DNA of 64,000 bases from Coprinopsis marcescibilis (taxonomy: Eukaryota; Basidiomycota; Agaricomycetes; Agaricales; Psathyrellaceae). Both the position numbers and the translations under genes were made by a program. The notes beneath the pieces were generated by a model. It made no database searches, was not told where the DNA came from, and was given only the letters and a program-made list of their open reading frames with translations. Position 1 is the first letter of the stretch. Each line of letters starts with the position of its first letter. The DNA is taken from the NCBI GenBank assembly GCA_004369085.1, contig ML210277.1, positions 1-64,000 on the forward strand. The letters run 5' to 3'. Positions 45,431 to 58,775 of the stretch are shown here, piece after piece.

Positions 45431-46430
45431 TCAATCAAAATTTCTTCCAGAGTTGAACAGAAGTGCAGCAAGAATACAAGCATCCAACAGTCCTCCTTGA
45501 ACAGCCTTGGTTGTAACGTCCAGACTGAGCATCGCGCCCGAAGCAGCATCTCTCCCTTTGGATATCCGAGCGACAAATTCTGATGGGTTATTACCCGCAG
45601 TGTACAACTGGTGGCCGTTGTACATCGAGCCAGTGTCGCGGTTCAATTTGATCGTGAAGAAGATATCAGGATGCAGCAACAAAAAACCAAGGATAGCGAA
45701 TACATCAGCGATCAGGAAGGAAACATAACGAAGGAGAAACTCACACAAATCATCCCGGCGGATGGGACCCAACTGTATTGCTGACCCCGTACCATCATCG
45801 TCCGGTAGCGTTTGTCCGCGCTCAACGTCAGCCATTGGCTTGCAGCCTGCCGGGCAACCATGTCAAGCAACGCGACATATGGCCGTTGCTGCCATTCAAT
45901 GGTTCCCGCTGCCTCCCCAGTTCCATTCCCAGCTTGGTCGTTGATGATTATTGTATTTCCGACGGCATGAGTAGCAATGGTGAAATATTTCTTGCCGTTT
46001 GCCCCCATAACCGTCGAATTTAGGATGGTTTTCATTGCAGACATGAATTGGAAAGACATAATCTGCAATTGAGCATTTCCGACAGCCGTCACGTTTGGAG
46101 AAGTGCTTCCAGAAAGCAAGTTATAAGGTACTGGAGTCGACTGTCCCAGTGGTAACGCGCCATAAATTGAGGCAGAGATCGGATTCTGCTCGCTGTACCA
46201 TTGAGCAAAAGGGTTGTCACCGGACATAGTAGTAGAGAGAATGCAAAAAAGGGCGAGTGCGGGGACGAGAGCTGCTTGCGGAATGTTGGTCCTCGAGGCT
46301 TCCAGCGCCAGTCTCTTTATACTTGGCCGAAGAAGAAAGGCTAAAGAGGTATCGATCAGTAGAGATCTTCAACTGAGATCTGTGCTGTAAAATCAATTAC
46401 CACTCAGCGTGTCCTGATGATTCGTCTACC
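45431..46430 (-). pseudogene. Orphan secreted/membrane protein gene with probable frame break
   Basis: One frame runs from about 46360 down to 45712, beginning with a membrane-like helix (AALVPALALFCILSTT) just before the Met at 46227. It continues NPFAQWYSEQNPISAS, TIEWQQRPYVALLDMVARQA and QYSWVPSAGMI, then hits a stop. A second frame, shifted by one base, picks up at once with a clear membrane helix (RYVSFLIADVFAILGFLLLH) and continues LNRDTGSMYNGHQLYTAG to a stop at 45431. No AG acceptor lies between the last possible GT donor and that helix, so splicing cannot join them. A frameshift mutation or a sequence error near 45735-45760 is the simplest explanation. The upstream start exon is unresolved (a small exon near 46403-46430 is possible). 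I do not recognise the family. Confidence 0.45.
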
Positions 46431-49399
46431 ACCGAGGGACGGGAATCAAGGCAAAGCGCGGGCGTCGCAGGCTCGGAAACAGCTTACTCTCAAAGTCAGC
46501 AACCTCACAACCAGTGACTGGCATCTATAGCTGAAACACTCTAGACATCCGAAAACCCAGCTAGGTATCTGAATGGCTTAGTAGCAGTTACGGTATTCTT
46601 GAAGTCTTAGCGCCCTGCACGGACTTTTGGGTCGGGCTAGGACATAATTAGGAGTGCCACACTGAGATTCCTCGAAGGGGAATTGGTCACACCAACCTTG
46701 TGTGCACGGTGCTGTATTGAGACTTGTGTGTAAACGGGTTTTCCATACCAAGACGCCCTCTTGAATTGGAACAACCGTATCCAAAGGAGCAAGCTTGCTC
46801 TCCAGCACGATCATTAACCTCAGTTCTTCCGAGATCGCCTTGCAAACAACATATCTCGGATAGATGCATAGCACTGACGAGGGAAAATCGAACCGTTCTC
46901 CGTAAATGGGGCTGTCCTCACGCGGGGATGTGTTTCTCAAATCTCATATTCTGCTTTCCCCAATGGAAACGTTTATTTGCTCGAAAAAATGGAGCTCTCA
47001 GAGCGACACTAGCTCACTAGTAAAAGGAGAACACGCCGACGCAAGTGAGACGGCGCTTGGACAGAGCTACGAGCTGGTGCGCTCCGAGACCGGTGACCGG
47101 ATGGCGGCCCATCATGAGCCTGAGTCAGTTTGTGTCGACGTTCAGCCACGTGGCTTGTGGGTACCTGTGGACCTTCAAACCGACAAGATACCCGCGCCAA
47201 GCCTTGTATTTTGACGCAAGAAAATGGGCAGTATCTGTAGGTATAATCCTCGTAAGTGGAATAGGGTGTACGTTTGCCACGCTATCAGTGTTGGGTGTTG
47301 GGTGTAACCTAACTAGTAGGCACACAACGGTAGCCACATCGGGTACAACAAGGGGTCTTTATGTCGGGCATCGCGGACAATATCACTGAGCTGATGGATT
47401 GCCAGGTCCATCACAATTTCCGTTTACCGAAGACGCTGGAGGTGCACATGCACTTGTTGCACACGATTTCTACCAATTTTCACACCAGCCTGTGTTTGAA
47501 AAGCCGCGGGAGGAGAACACGGAGGTTGATTGAAGTATCTTGGTTTGACCGCAAGAGTATGGTCGTTTCGCAGCCTGCAGGAAGTATCGGGTCCGGGTTT
47601 GAAAGTGCGCAGGGTACTTGCAACAATCTAAGGGAGACATGGAGACGCCCCCTGCAATTCGGACTCTAACAAGTACCAAAAGCATAGCCCACCGAATGAC
47701 CCGTTCATAGGATCATTGTTGGGTCATCCTGTATTTGAGGCTGTCTCAGCATATTTAGACGAGTATTGGACTGCGCTTTATGATAACCACAGCAATGAGA
47801 TCAAAGGAGAAACATAACTACGTGCTAGGCGATCTCATGCCTTGTAAATGTTTTCTTGTTTTAGCTTAGAAGATTTCGGTTTCATTTCTGATCCTGGCGC
47901 TTGGTGGCTTGATTGATTCCTCGGGACTCGGGATCAACTACCCCATGTCTAGAGCTATCGGATATCTGGAGGGGCCCTTTGGCGGTGACGTAATTGAAAT
48001 TAGTCTGCCTCATCTTTTTTACATCAATCATTGCGAAAGCGAAGATTGTGCCCACTCGATGGGGCGGTCAGAGTGAGTCCTCGGTTACAAAGTTTTACGG
48101 TCCGGAGGACATAACTCAGACGAGATTGAAGCAGATTTCCGCAAACGCGTATCGTATGTGCTACGGGTATAACAAATTGACCTTTCCCCTCGTCCCAAAA
48201 GGCCTGGGCGTACTGATGAGCGCTTGGATGCGTACCCACTTAACGGACTGCTCGGAAATCGGTGCCCCGGATACGTTTGAGCCGACTCATCAAACTTGGA
48301 TGATGTATGAGAGGGAGGAGTCCATTTGGCTTCTGAATCTAACAATTGAATCAACTGATACTTAACTGGAGTGGGACGCCGTGCCTCCAAATTCCTATTA
48401 ATATTGACAGTTTCCGGCGGTCGGATGCGTGCCTAGAAATAAGTTACACTCCAGGGCTTTTCACGGCCTGGGCCGCTCATCCCATCATGTACACTCCATC
48501 CAAAGTTCATCAGGAGGCATCTTCGCTGTGCCGAACAGCCGGCCACGACAATTTATGACGCTTTCCGACTCCTCCGGGCGTTGGAATCCCGACATAGCCC
48601 AGAATGTCTTTAGCGCTGCGTTGCAAGAGTCGAGGTTTGGGCGCATGGGATACAATGCGTGTCCACTTCGGCCTTAGCGGCGCGCCTCGCAATACGGCAT
48701 CAAGTACACGGATCCTCGGGAAGGAAAGAGAATACATATGCGGACTAGCGGTATATCTAATGTCAGCTAAAAGATCGCGACGGAGGAACCCCAGATCTTG
48801 TAGACGCTAGTAGGACCACCATTTCTACGCTTTCCGTGGCCAGGATACCCGCTGTGGGCTTGTGAAAGGAGACAGCGCCCGCGGTGGCGCACTACGGGTA
48901 GGCTATAGTAGGGCGTAGCGCAGCTGCGCATTAATAATCCCGAAAGTTAATATCCTTTCAACGAATGCTTAGACAATAGAGCCATTCCAAGGTTGGTCCT
49001 GCAGAGTATCTTTAGACTTCCGGTAGTGTCGGCAGCCAGAGATAATGAAACGGCTATTCGGTAGTGGCCGACTCTGATCGTATTTTTAGTGTGAAAGATT
49101 CAATCAACACGGGCATGGGCATTTGGAATAGAGTGATTTAGCAGTCAGTACTATCTCTGCAGGCGCTTAAGTTTAGACAGGATGAAACAAACAATCTCGA
49201 TCCGTAAAACTGGACTATCATTCGGTCAGGGCGCAACGGGTATCCATGGAAAGAAAATAGACAAGTCGTCTTTGGCGATTCAGAGTTAAATCTATTGGCT
49301 CGTGAGCCTTGTGTTGAATTAGGAACTGTATCAGACGACTTACCGCAGCTAATATGGTGCCACGCGATGCGTAGAATCGGATATCCCTGGGCTTGTGCA
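46431..49399. other. 3 kb gene-poor block with degraded-looking ORFs
   Basis: Several ORFs of 70-120 codons on both strands (46578-46940 minus; 46906-47214, 47045-47389, 47994-48365, 48429-48677 plus). None has a recognised domain or joins convincingly by splicing. The plus-strand stretch 47994-48677 (ANAYRMCYGYNKLTFP; WNPDIAQNVFSAALQESRFG) looks more protein-like than background, but I cannot name it. It could be the eroded remains of a gene. Confidence 0.3.
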
Positions 49400-50761
49400 T
49401 CACTCGTGTTTCTCGGACAGATGCTCCTTCCACCAATCTTCGAAAATACTTTGGTCAAGGCCACCATCTACCCCAAGACTTTCCGTCTCCTTGTTAGAGA
49501 GTCGGCTATCTCGAGGTCTCGAGGTAGTTGCTGCGCTGACCGGTGGGTTGGTGATTGGGGTAATGTGTCCGTGGGGAATTCCAAGAATTTTGGCAAATAT
49601 CAAGCACATCTCATACTTTGTGAATGGCTCTTCTGCCGTATAATGAAGAATGGAGGGTATCGGTTTGTTAAGGGCTTTCAGCGATGGGTCAACGTTCTAC
49701 CCAAATCGGAAGGATAGGAGTGCTGCTTACCAGTCAGTCTGACCAAGAAATTGGCGATGTCGATAACATTCGTTGGGTACCTCGTTGCGTCGTGGTCCAT
49801 ATCGTAGATTTTACCAGATTGATCTCTCACTACGTCAAGGAGAATATTGACCGCCGAGTCAGAGTTTTTGGGCGCCGGACCATACCTGGGAGAAATCAAA
49901 AAGTCAGATACAAGTTTATGTAAAAACAGAGACCATCAGACAAGATAGGCACCCGCAGAACCACACTCTTAGCACCCTCTACGGATAACACCGCGGTCTC
50001 CCCATCCCTTTTTGTTAGGCCATATAGGTTCGAAGGGCTCGTTTGTGACGATGGCAGGTATGGAGGGGCCTTCCCGTCAAAAACGTAATCTGGATGATCT
50101 CATTGAGAAGGGCCCACTTTCGACAGCGGAACGGAGATGCTTGCCCGTTGAAATGTAGACAAGAGTGAAGCTGAGCTCTTTTGCCAACTGCGCAAGATAG
50201 CCTGGTACACCTGCGTTGAGCTACGATTCCAGATTGACATGCGATGTCTGGCGATGAGCGCTGACAATGGTTAGAAGGCAGTGAGATCAACCTACGAGCC
50301 TTGCCGCGGCTGGATCCTGTGTCAGAAACCGTTAGCCAGTCGACGATTAGTTGAGGCGGTCTGAACTGACTTTCTCAGCTACGTCAGGTCGACGCTCGGC
50401 AGCGCAATGTATTACCCCTAATCAAACCCGCCATGTGTCAGACCAGTTGAGGTAGTTGAAATCTGGAAAAAAATGAATTGGATTGGTTCTAACTCACAGT
50501 CTGGGCGAAATTCGCGGAATTTCTTCTCGACTTCTTCTTTATTGGTCAAGTCCAGCTTCTCAAGTCCTTCTGAAGCTCGAGAGAATGCCAGGCCTAATAC
50601 ATTGGTACCATGGGCCTTCTCGAATGCTGTCTTGACAGCACTGCCCAGTACTCCAGAAGCCCCTTTAGATTCCAAGCGGAAAGGTCATCATGCGAAGGTC
50701 TTGAATAGATTGTTATATAGCTCCCATAATTATCCCACTGACCTGTTACGATCACTTTCAT
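49400..50761 (-). CDS. RmlD-like NAD(P)-dependent reductase (MAT2B/dTDP-dehydrorhamnose reductase family)
   Basis: An extended short-chain dehydrogenase, about 310 residues in seven exons. The spliced start MKVIVTGASGVLGSAV carries the GxxGxxG cofactor loop. Then follow PDWVIHCAAERRPDVAEKDP, VPGYLAQLAKELSFTLVYIS, TDYVFDGKAPPYLP, and the active-site Tyr/Lys in NLYGLTKRDGETAVL. The later exons read RVPILYGPAPKNSDSAVN, MDHDATRYPTNVIDIANFL and HYTAEEPFTKYEMCLIFAKI. The family includes the regulatory beta subunit of methionine adenosyltransferase and bacterial RmlD; fungal members are usually annotated without proof of substrate. The intron between VYIST and DYVFDG (50144-50090, 55 nt) must start with GC (ACGG/GCAAGC). 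All others are GT-AG. Confidence 0.9.
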
Positions 50762-53143
50762 AGAGGATGTTCCTTACGAAAAGATTGAGAATCCAACACA
50801 AGGCAGGCACTGGCGTGAAAGCCCTCAGGCATCCAGATGCAGTATGCCGGACATCATGGCAGATGCCGCAATATTCCCACGTCTTGTTCTAGCTATGCGC
50901 CACCAATTTTGAACAACTCATCCTTTCACCACGACGAATATCTTTTATCCACTGCCAGCGTCGAATTTCTCCCTCTAGACCGAGCGCTCTCACCAGCTAT
51001 CTGCACAATACTTACAAATCCGCACCTCCTTATATCGGCCAATTTTCTACAATCTCGGCTTCGACGTTGGTCCTTTGGAAGGAGTTAATGTGAGAGGACC
51101 ATTACCCCCGGGCCCCGAACTGTCCTCGACTTCGACCTGAGTTCCCATGTCGTTCCAACCCACCTGGTGCCACCATTTGCCATTCCTTCCGTATTAACAC
51201 CACTACCATCGATCAAACTACAGCTACAAGTACATGCTCTCCTGCTCGACCGGACTGCGAAGAGGAGTGCAAATGATAATAGGTTGGCACTCCTGTGCAG
51301 CGTCAACCCAAGGGGCATGGTGTAAGAGGAAAACGTGGCGCTTCTCCTTGTTTCTTGCGATATCGGCGATTGGTGTGCTTCGAGTAAGCATATGGAGTTG
51401 GTATTGAGCACTGGAAAGGTTCAGCGCTTGCTAGAATCTGCTTTTTCCGGATGAGCTTAACATCTTTCTAAATCCCCTTCCGGGGGTGTCCAATTGACGT
51501 TCTTATCGAAGATTCAACGTTCCATCAAAGAAGCCAACGAGTTCATTATACAGACTCTCATTCCGTCTACTCTCAAACCCTTTCCCGTGTTCTATAACAG
51601 CCTCGGTCTCCGATGTAGGTATGCCTGTGAGTTTAGAAATCCGCGTACGTTTTCTATCAATTCGTTCGTTTCGGTTTTCTCGTTAAAATTTATTCTAGGA
51701 AGCAACCTGCCATACTAAACGCCCCTTGTGTGCTCGGAAATTCTTGGAATCTCCTCCCAGCAAGCTCCATGCCAGGTTTGCTTCTCAATCGACCGTTTCG
51801 GTATACACATCAATATTGAGTTTTCCATATGCTTGTTTCACCCAATGGTGTAAGCTTTTGACATTTGGCCCTCAGCCTAATCTCCAAATTAGAAATCCTC
51901 ATGCTCCACGCTGCCTACAAACTGAATGTTTCCCTCCTTCCCTACGGAACCGTTTACGACATAGATCACCGTCACTGACTTGCCGCAGCAAGTGCGCACA
52001 CAACAATGCGATAAAAGTCCAGCGCGGAGAATACTACCCCATTTTATCTGAAGAGGGAAGGATGCCGTTAATGCCCAAGATTAGCGCCGGAAATAAGGGC
52101 CTTCGACCAGCTTAGCGACAACACAGATACCATTACATGAATGGCACTCAATCACAGTGAAGGCCGGTTAGGAGTTCGTTCGAGGATGGATACCGGGATA
52201 ACAGATTACATGCGGTTACCTTCCCTATCGACAGTGACTAGATATGACAACGGTATGTGCGGGTTTGAGATACTCTTTACATATCCGAAGGTTCGTCTAG
52301 TTGACAACAATCAAAGGCGTCGGTATACCCTTGACCCATTGTGAGTTGTGGCAAAACTATACGGAGTATTACTAACACCCACCGCAGGCTCACCTTCAAA
52401 CTGTTCCACATCGCACAATAGTCACAAGTCATTTAAATTTCGCCCAGAAGCCTATAAAAAGAGAAGGCGACCTTCTTTCCCTTCTTTCTCCCGCTCCAAA
52501 GCGATGTAGGTCGAATTCCTCAAGAGTATTCCGCCTGTATCGGGCTTGATCTGGTATGTTCAAGCTGGGAGAGTTGGTATCCATGCCCCGATTCCGTCAT
52601 GTAGCTTTCAATACATTTCCCTGATCAAACCATTCTAACTCAGGATCGGTTGGGCGACGGCAAGGAGAGATAAATGAGAGTTTTCGGTGTGACGTGTTTA
52701 TCGACCGTGAATATTGTCTCTAAATAATGTCCTCATTTTGGTCCATAGCCTCATCCAGGACGATTAGCGAGATTTTTGCTTGGACAGGGTTTCAACTCCA
52801 ATTCAACTGTTTCCCAGGCCAGTTTCCGTGGAACTTTCCGATAGCAGAGCCCGGCATGTCGTATGTTGAGATGTTTGAAAGACGTGGGATGCCCCCTGAT
52901 GCCATATACGAGCCTCATTACTGTTGAAAGCATTTGATGCTTCTCATGCCTTACCATTGAGTTGGTTCTATTGACCGGTTCAATCAGGAAGGATAACGAG
53001 ATCGTCTTGACTGCCCGGGCGGTTTACGTCGGTAGTGCCGAATGTGGTAAGCTCTAGAAATTCCTTTATATGCGCGGGGCTGATTGGGTTAGAAGAAGAT
53101 TCCTGCGTCAAGACTATATATTGTGGTATTCAAAGTTCAGCAT
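50762..53143. other. 2.4 kb region with anonymous ORFs
   Basis: The promoter side of the reductase, then ORFs at 51494-51718 and 51726-52115 (plus) that look loosely coding but whose intron phases do not match. Others (52141-52344, 52727-52927) have no domain. A TATAAAAAG at about 52452 precedes an ATG that is immediately followed by a stop codon. Confidence 0.3.
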
Positions 53144-54817
53144 ATGCTTCCAGAGCGCTCTCCCTCTCCTTCCAGTGCAATGCGTCGCCGTGCAGCCACC
53201 GTATCCCACCCTTCCGTTCACGATAGCTCCTCCTCGCGCATGATTCCACAAGCTGTCTACTCTCATGTCTCGACCTACAGGTGCGGATTCATTTATGACA
53301 ATGCTCTCGCGACCATCGAGTTGATTTCGTGTCTGTAGATCTGTTCAACTAGAGCTCCAGCTTTATAGCCCGTCTTTGAAGGTCGACGCCCGTGGACCCA
53401 TTGCAGTATTTAACAACCATGACGAGATCGGCGGCAAGGTTGTCCTTGATTGCCCAGCGAGCGACACAGGGAGGCTCACTCTATCGGCAAGTGGACTCCG
53501 CACAGTAACGAACAGTAGGAGAGAGACCTAACGGCTTTATAGATTGAAGGGGCATTCACATACCCTTCCCACTGGGATGGCGAGACGTATTCAGAGCCAA
53601 GGCGGAACGTCTTCTTCACCCATTCACACATAATCTCTGTCTCGAATGAGGGAAGCAGTCGGTTCACGTTCCGTGATGCGTTCATGAAGCGTCGCCCCAG
53701 TGCATCCCATCTTCGCCTTTCGTCTCCCTCGGTGGAAAGGTCCTACCCATTCCAACTTCCAATCCCTCAGGGCTCACATCCTGGGCAAGAGCTTCCACCA
53801 TCCTTTACCTCATTGGACTCAAAACGCGGGAGCTCCTTGGTGATATCGTCTGATATATCATATAAAATCCTAGCAACCTGGGAACCAGACAATCTCGAGA
53901 TGCCTCCCTCATAGTGAGTCCAGTATTACAGCCTGTTTCTATCTGAATTCCTCTAATGGGCTACATAGTCTCGAGATACCTGTAATCCTTCAGCATGACC
54001 CCGATTTCCAGTCGGAGGATGCACACGACGATGTTTGGTTAGAAATGCCCTTGATTACAGAGCGACCCATGCCCGTTCGCCTCGCGGTACGTTCTTACCT
54101 TTCCAGAAAAATCAAACTTTATATTGAACTGAACTTGTTTGTCATTTCTGTTTTTAGGTCGCCCTTCCTAAATCGGTCACTTTTTGTCGCCGCTCGTCAA
54201 TACCGTACTTTGTGGTCTTCACGACACATCCGCGCTCTCCGGCCATGACCAAGGAGATCGCAGCTGACTCGACCATCTCCGTCGCTCTCATTCGACAAAT
54301 CGTGATTAACGAACCTCAAAGCATGATGTCCATCACACCTCCTTCATCCCCGTCAGGCGAAGATGGCGAGTCCTCTCGCCACAATTTCTTACGGCTTGTC
54401 GCAAAATCTGGTCCCCGCCTAATCAGCGGCAGAAAGCGTGGATACGAGGAGATGCAGGACAAGCCCTTGCCGGACATTCCACCCTCAAGGACAGCCTTTT
54501 CCGAGTCCAAGACCATCTATCGGGAGATTTTTGTCGGATTCTCCAAGCGGCCCCGCCGCAGGTGCGAAGACGGCAAGCACCCCTCCCTGGAAGAACAGAC
54601 TGCCCTTCCGGATGGCCTGCACAAATCCAAGATCTCTCTCGATGCCGACATGCTCCCCTGTATAGACTGGGCGGGTGTCAGCGTCAAGGTGTGTTCTGAT
54701 CGATTGTGTCTTCTATTTGCCGGCACTGATTATGTTCTATTTCAGTACTATCTCGATGTTTCTGTTTCAATTGGGCAAGATGATTGGAGAGCCCGCATGC
54801 CAGTTCGGATTTTCTGA
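53144..54817 (+). CDS. Arrestin-like protein
   Basis: About 455 residues, six exons. A short disordered N-terminus (MLPERSPSPSSAMRRR) leads to an arrestin N-domain: SVQLELQLYSPSLKVDARG, HDEIGGKVVLDCPASDTGRL, IEGAFTYPSHWDGETY, NVFFTHSHIISV, YPFQLPIPQG, SDISYKILATWEP. The C-domain follows: LALPKSVTFCRRSSIPYFVV (from RLA-VALP) and DSTISVALIRQIVINEP, ending DWRARMPVRIF. Fungal alpha-arrestins are ubiquitin-ligase adaptors for transporters; this divergent basidiomycete type lacks visible PPxY motifs, so that role is uncertain. Intron 2 (53487-53542, 56 nt) starts with GC (TCG/GCAAGT). The join GRLTLS-IEGAFTY is the conserved one, and the only in-frame GT alternative would need a 38 nt intron. Confidence 0.82.
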
Positions 54818-55229
54818 TTCATCCACTAACTAGACGTCACTCATTCTCGCTTTCGCCGCTGTTTTCGACCTTCATCCCTTACCACCTTCGTTCTATCATT
54901 ATTCATATTTTATCCAATTACTTACAGCAAAACCTCAACTGTACTTGTACATACTATGTAGTCATCTAGAGGCAGCAACAAACACGAATAACATAATAGG
55001 ATTACAAACGAAGTTCGAACGCTCTTACACACAACCTGTACTCCACGATGTGGGATCAGGCGGAAACCCATCCGACTAGGGCGCATCCAATGTTCATCCA
55101 CACCCCAGACCCAAGCCTTCTGATGTTCGAAGAACATCTGCGTATGCCGCTGAGGGCCTAACGCGACATACTGATGACTATCCGACCGGAAGCCGTGGAG
55201 ACCCCTAGCAACACAGGGCAATCATTCCT
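54818..55229. other. Convergent 3' flanks, arrestin-like / vps16
   Basis: 412 bp between two convergent stop codons. A minus ORF (54922-55221) is not recognisable. Nothing else is seen. Confidence 0.4.
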
Positions 55230-58200
55230 TTACTTCATGCTTGCAGCGATTTGATCGAGTTCTCGTGCAACCATTGAATTCGGACATTTCTTTCTTAGCT
55301 CTCTGAAAAGCCGAAAGAAATTTTAGCCATCCTGCGCTCCCACAAGATATAAACGTTACGTACTCGAGCTTGGATTTGTCCCCTCTCTCCTTGCATTCTT
55401 TTCCCGCGAGGCGCCATTCCCCACATTCTGCGTACAGATCGGCACGCTTAGGCGAATCACACTTCGCGACATATGTGGTGGCTTCTTTGGTATATCCTTT
55501 TGTGACAAGCCACTGCACAAAGGGCTCGTAGCCAATAGGACTGCGCTTCGATTTCGCAAACGCCTCCAGTCCTTCGAAATCTTGTGCATCTATGAGAGCG
55601 CTGAGCTTCACATACCAGAACCTAAGATAGGAGGTAGGAACAGGGTAGCAACCATATGCGTTAGGAATAAAATCAGGCGACAGTGATTCTTGGCTTTACG
55701 CACCGTTTGTCCGGTATCCTGAAGTCGCTCTTGATCTTATCCGCCCTTTTCGACATCCCGTTAAGTAGACATGTGCGCACTGTCTCATTGACGCTCAATC
55801 CAAAGAAGGCTACTTTGTTATCCATTTCGGATTCCAGTTGCTGCTGCAGGGTCAGAAGCCGTACGTTCTCGTCCATCATCTGTGGCTGACATCAGTATCG
55901 TAACTAGGTGTACCCTGATCAGTACATACCTTGGATTCAAAATTCCGGTCCTTATCTTCAGAGAAAAACTTCTGGGCTGCTTTGATGGTCGTTATCTTTG
56001 CTGCAGGGTCCTGAAAAGTCGTAAGCGATGAGTTGCTCGCGTTTCAAGGTAAACACACCACTACCTTCATCCAAGTAGCCTCTTCAAGACATAGGATAGC
56101 ACTTTCAACGCGTCGGTCGTCAGAGTAGTAGAAATCCCGGAGCATTTCCCTGTTCTGCTCTCGCGCATATACTTCCAACAACCGTGTTGCGGGTATTAGC
56201 CGAGCACCGCCATCTTCCAGCAGCCTAAAAAATGAGCCGAGAGAAAGTCGTTTGTGCAGATGGAGCAGGACGTGGTAAACTGAGACCGCAGTCAGTACAC
56301 AAGAGCGATATGCGACGTGAATCCATACCTAGATCCGTGTCGCCACTGTCCACCGCTTTGATCAGGGCGAGTTTATCTTCCTTCATTTCCAACAAGAGCG
56401 GCACTTGGTCGGAACCCTTGGCTTCGTGATCTAGCAACTGCGGGGAAACGAAGCCCGGTCAGAGTCGATCCACATTGTACCCTACACGGGGTGAGAGGTT
56501 TCTTACCCGTGTGGCCAGTCCGCCTCGTCCAACTTCCCAAGCCTTCTTCGCAATTTCAGCATAGCTACAGTCGCCCCCGCGTAGCTGCTGGAACTTTTCA
56601 ACGATAGCATTGCAGACCTGTTCATCAGCCGCGGCTTCCGCATCCTTCCCAAGGCCTGCTGCTGCTGCTGGCTTTGATCGAGTGATTTTGCTACACGCCC
56701 AATGTTTGAGTACGGCATCCGGTTTCAAACCAAGGAAGCTTGATATTCGGAGCGCAAGAAGGTGCATATTTCGAGAGATCAAGCGGTTGATGAGGTGTGA
56801 CGGCGAAGCGTAATTATACCTGATATATGCGTGCTCAGTTACAGGAACTTCGCGTCATAGTCAGTCTAGAACTCACTGGGTATACGTTAATGGTATGGCG
56901 ACCTCATAGAAGCGGACTGCATTTAGAACCTTCAGGGTATGCCCCATGTTGACGAAATCTGTCGGATTGTGGAAGTCCAGAAATCCCCGGCCGAATTTGG
57001 CGGCCTGGGAGGGCGATCAGCTTGAAAACCCTGATTTTAGACTCCAGGAAGCGTACATTTAAAAGATTTCGTTGCCATTGAGGTTCCCATTCTTGGCCCG
57101 CCGCATCAATACATTCGTCTACAGCTTTGGCTAGGTCGGGCCGGATAGATCGTATGCTCTCATCCGCCTTTGGAGACCGGTTCGTGAAGCTTTCCCATGC
57201 GTCATAGAGAATTGCGGAAGGTGTTGTTGAACCAGGCCTGAAAATAGACATAGTAGAAGCTAGAAGCTGATTAGGACAGAACAATTCAGACAATCTGAAA
57301 AACATACAAGGGACTTTCTGAATCAAATCGCAAACATCTGCACTCGAAATGCGAACACCATCCATTTCTGTGACAGCAAAGGTCGACCCTGAGTAAGAAT
57401 ACCTTTCGGTTGGATTTCTTGAATGCCCTGTGCGAGAAAAATAATGGGAAAAATGACATACTGCAGTGTATCTCCTGAAGGGCCGACGAGCAGAACCAGG
57501 GATGGCCACGTTACAATGATTGCATCGTTACCGCACCACTCGACTTGTTGAATAGGACCGTCAATTCCAGCCACACCGGAAGTCTCGAATTCAGTTATAT
57601 TTCGATGGAAATCGCTTGACACCACCCAAAGTGTTCCTGAAAAGGTCATCAAGGCCAGAAATTTCCCGTTTGGTGAAGGAGATATGTGTGTAAAGGGCCC
57701 TCGCGCGAGTCTCTGGTCCACACTTTCCAGATTGTCGACCGTGTATATCGTACTGTCAACCGAGAGCAAGACTTCCACATGTCGCGAGATATTGAGATCC
57801 GGCGGTATGATCGACCAAGCGTGGGGTGGTTCAGTCATTACTGAAAGGATCGTCAGCTTCTACTGCAAGAGAGACGCGTCAGCAAACGTACTTGGATTCG
57901 CCAACGCCAGCGGTCTAGAACCCTCCCAACCTTTGACCTCTAATAGCGTTAACGAGCTGGTCAGTGCTACCAGGCCACCACCATGAATCTTCGCGTCTAT
58001 AACCCCTGTTTCTGCAGTATCTGAGCCAAGGGAATATTGCTGATATTCCCCTTGCAGGTCATAAACTCTGTAAACGCCTTCTTCGTTTAAAATAACCAGC
58101 CTTTCATCTGCTGTCCAGCCAAACTTAATGATCTTGCCCTGGTCCCACTATCGTCATGATGTCAGTAGAACTGTTCGATCATTGGGAAATGGAATCATCC

Positions 58201-58519
58201 ACACTGAACAGGAGCAGTCCTTCCCCTGCAGGAGACCAAACTTGAATCTGTGCCCTCGTCACCGCAGGCATGAGCTGCCCTAGTGTCAACAGTTTGGTCG
58301 AGTCTCGCATTAGAGCTGCATAACGCGAATACCTTGAGACTTAACTTCTGGGTGAAAGAGTGTATTACACTCACCTAACGGGCCACCATGTTGGCATGCA
58401 GCCACCATATAGTCGCTTAGCTCAGGGAGTTTCCCAGGTGTTGAGTAGAGTTGCTGCCGCCTGTAGAACGTCGTTGCATCGCCAATGGCTTCCCAGTGTG
58501 CTGTTGGATGGCTAGCCAT
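55230..58519 (-). CDS. vps16: Vps16, subunit of CORVET/HOPS tethering complexes
   Basis: A core class C Vps subunit for endosome-to-vacuole and vacuole fusion, about 830 residues in roughly eleven exons. The N-terminal beta-propeller half starts [20 protein letters not shown] and includes [32 protein letters not shown] and [20 protein letters not shown]. The alpha-solenoid half includes ARGRMRTSADWPH-like text in one frame only. The real exons read [75 protein letters not shown] and [19 protein letters not shown]. The last joined exon gives [20 protein letters not shown] then MK and stop, the typical Vps16 ending. Introns are GT-AG. No lesion is seen. Confidence 0.94.
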
Positions 58520-58775
58520 GGTATCTCAAGGGGAGCTTGCGCTCGGATGCCGCGTGCCAGAGCCTAACCCTGGTCCCGACATTTGTCCCTGTTTGGGACG
58601 AAAGCTGCTTAATCAAAGCTGCTCTCTCACGCAATAAGCGATGACGAGTAAAAATGCGCCCTCTGTGTCAAGTTCAAGTTCACGCAAAGTTCAAACACTA
58701 CAGTCCAAGGATACTTAACATTTTATAAAATTCGCTACGACCAATACAATAACCACCGACATAGTGACAGATCAT

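Noticed and set aside
47994..48365. Possible GH47 mannosidase remnant
   Set aside because: A short likeness around AYRMCYGYNKLTFP does not extend to other family motifs.
53487..53542. GT-AG alternative for the arrestin intron (donor at about 53505)
   Set aside because: It keeps the frame but needs a 38 nt intron and inserts residues into the conserved GRLTLS-IEGAF join, so the GC donor is preferred.
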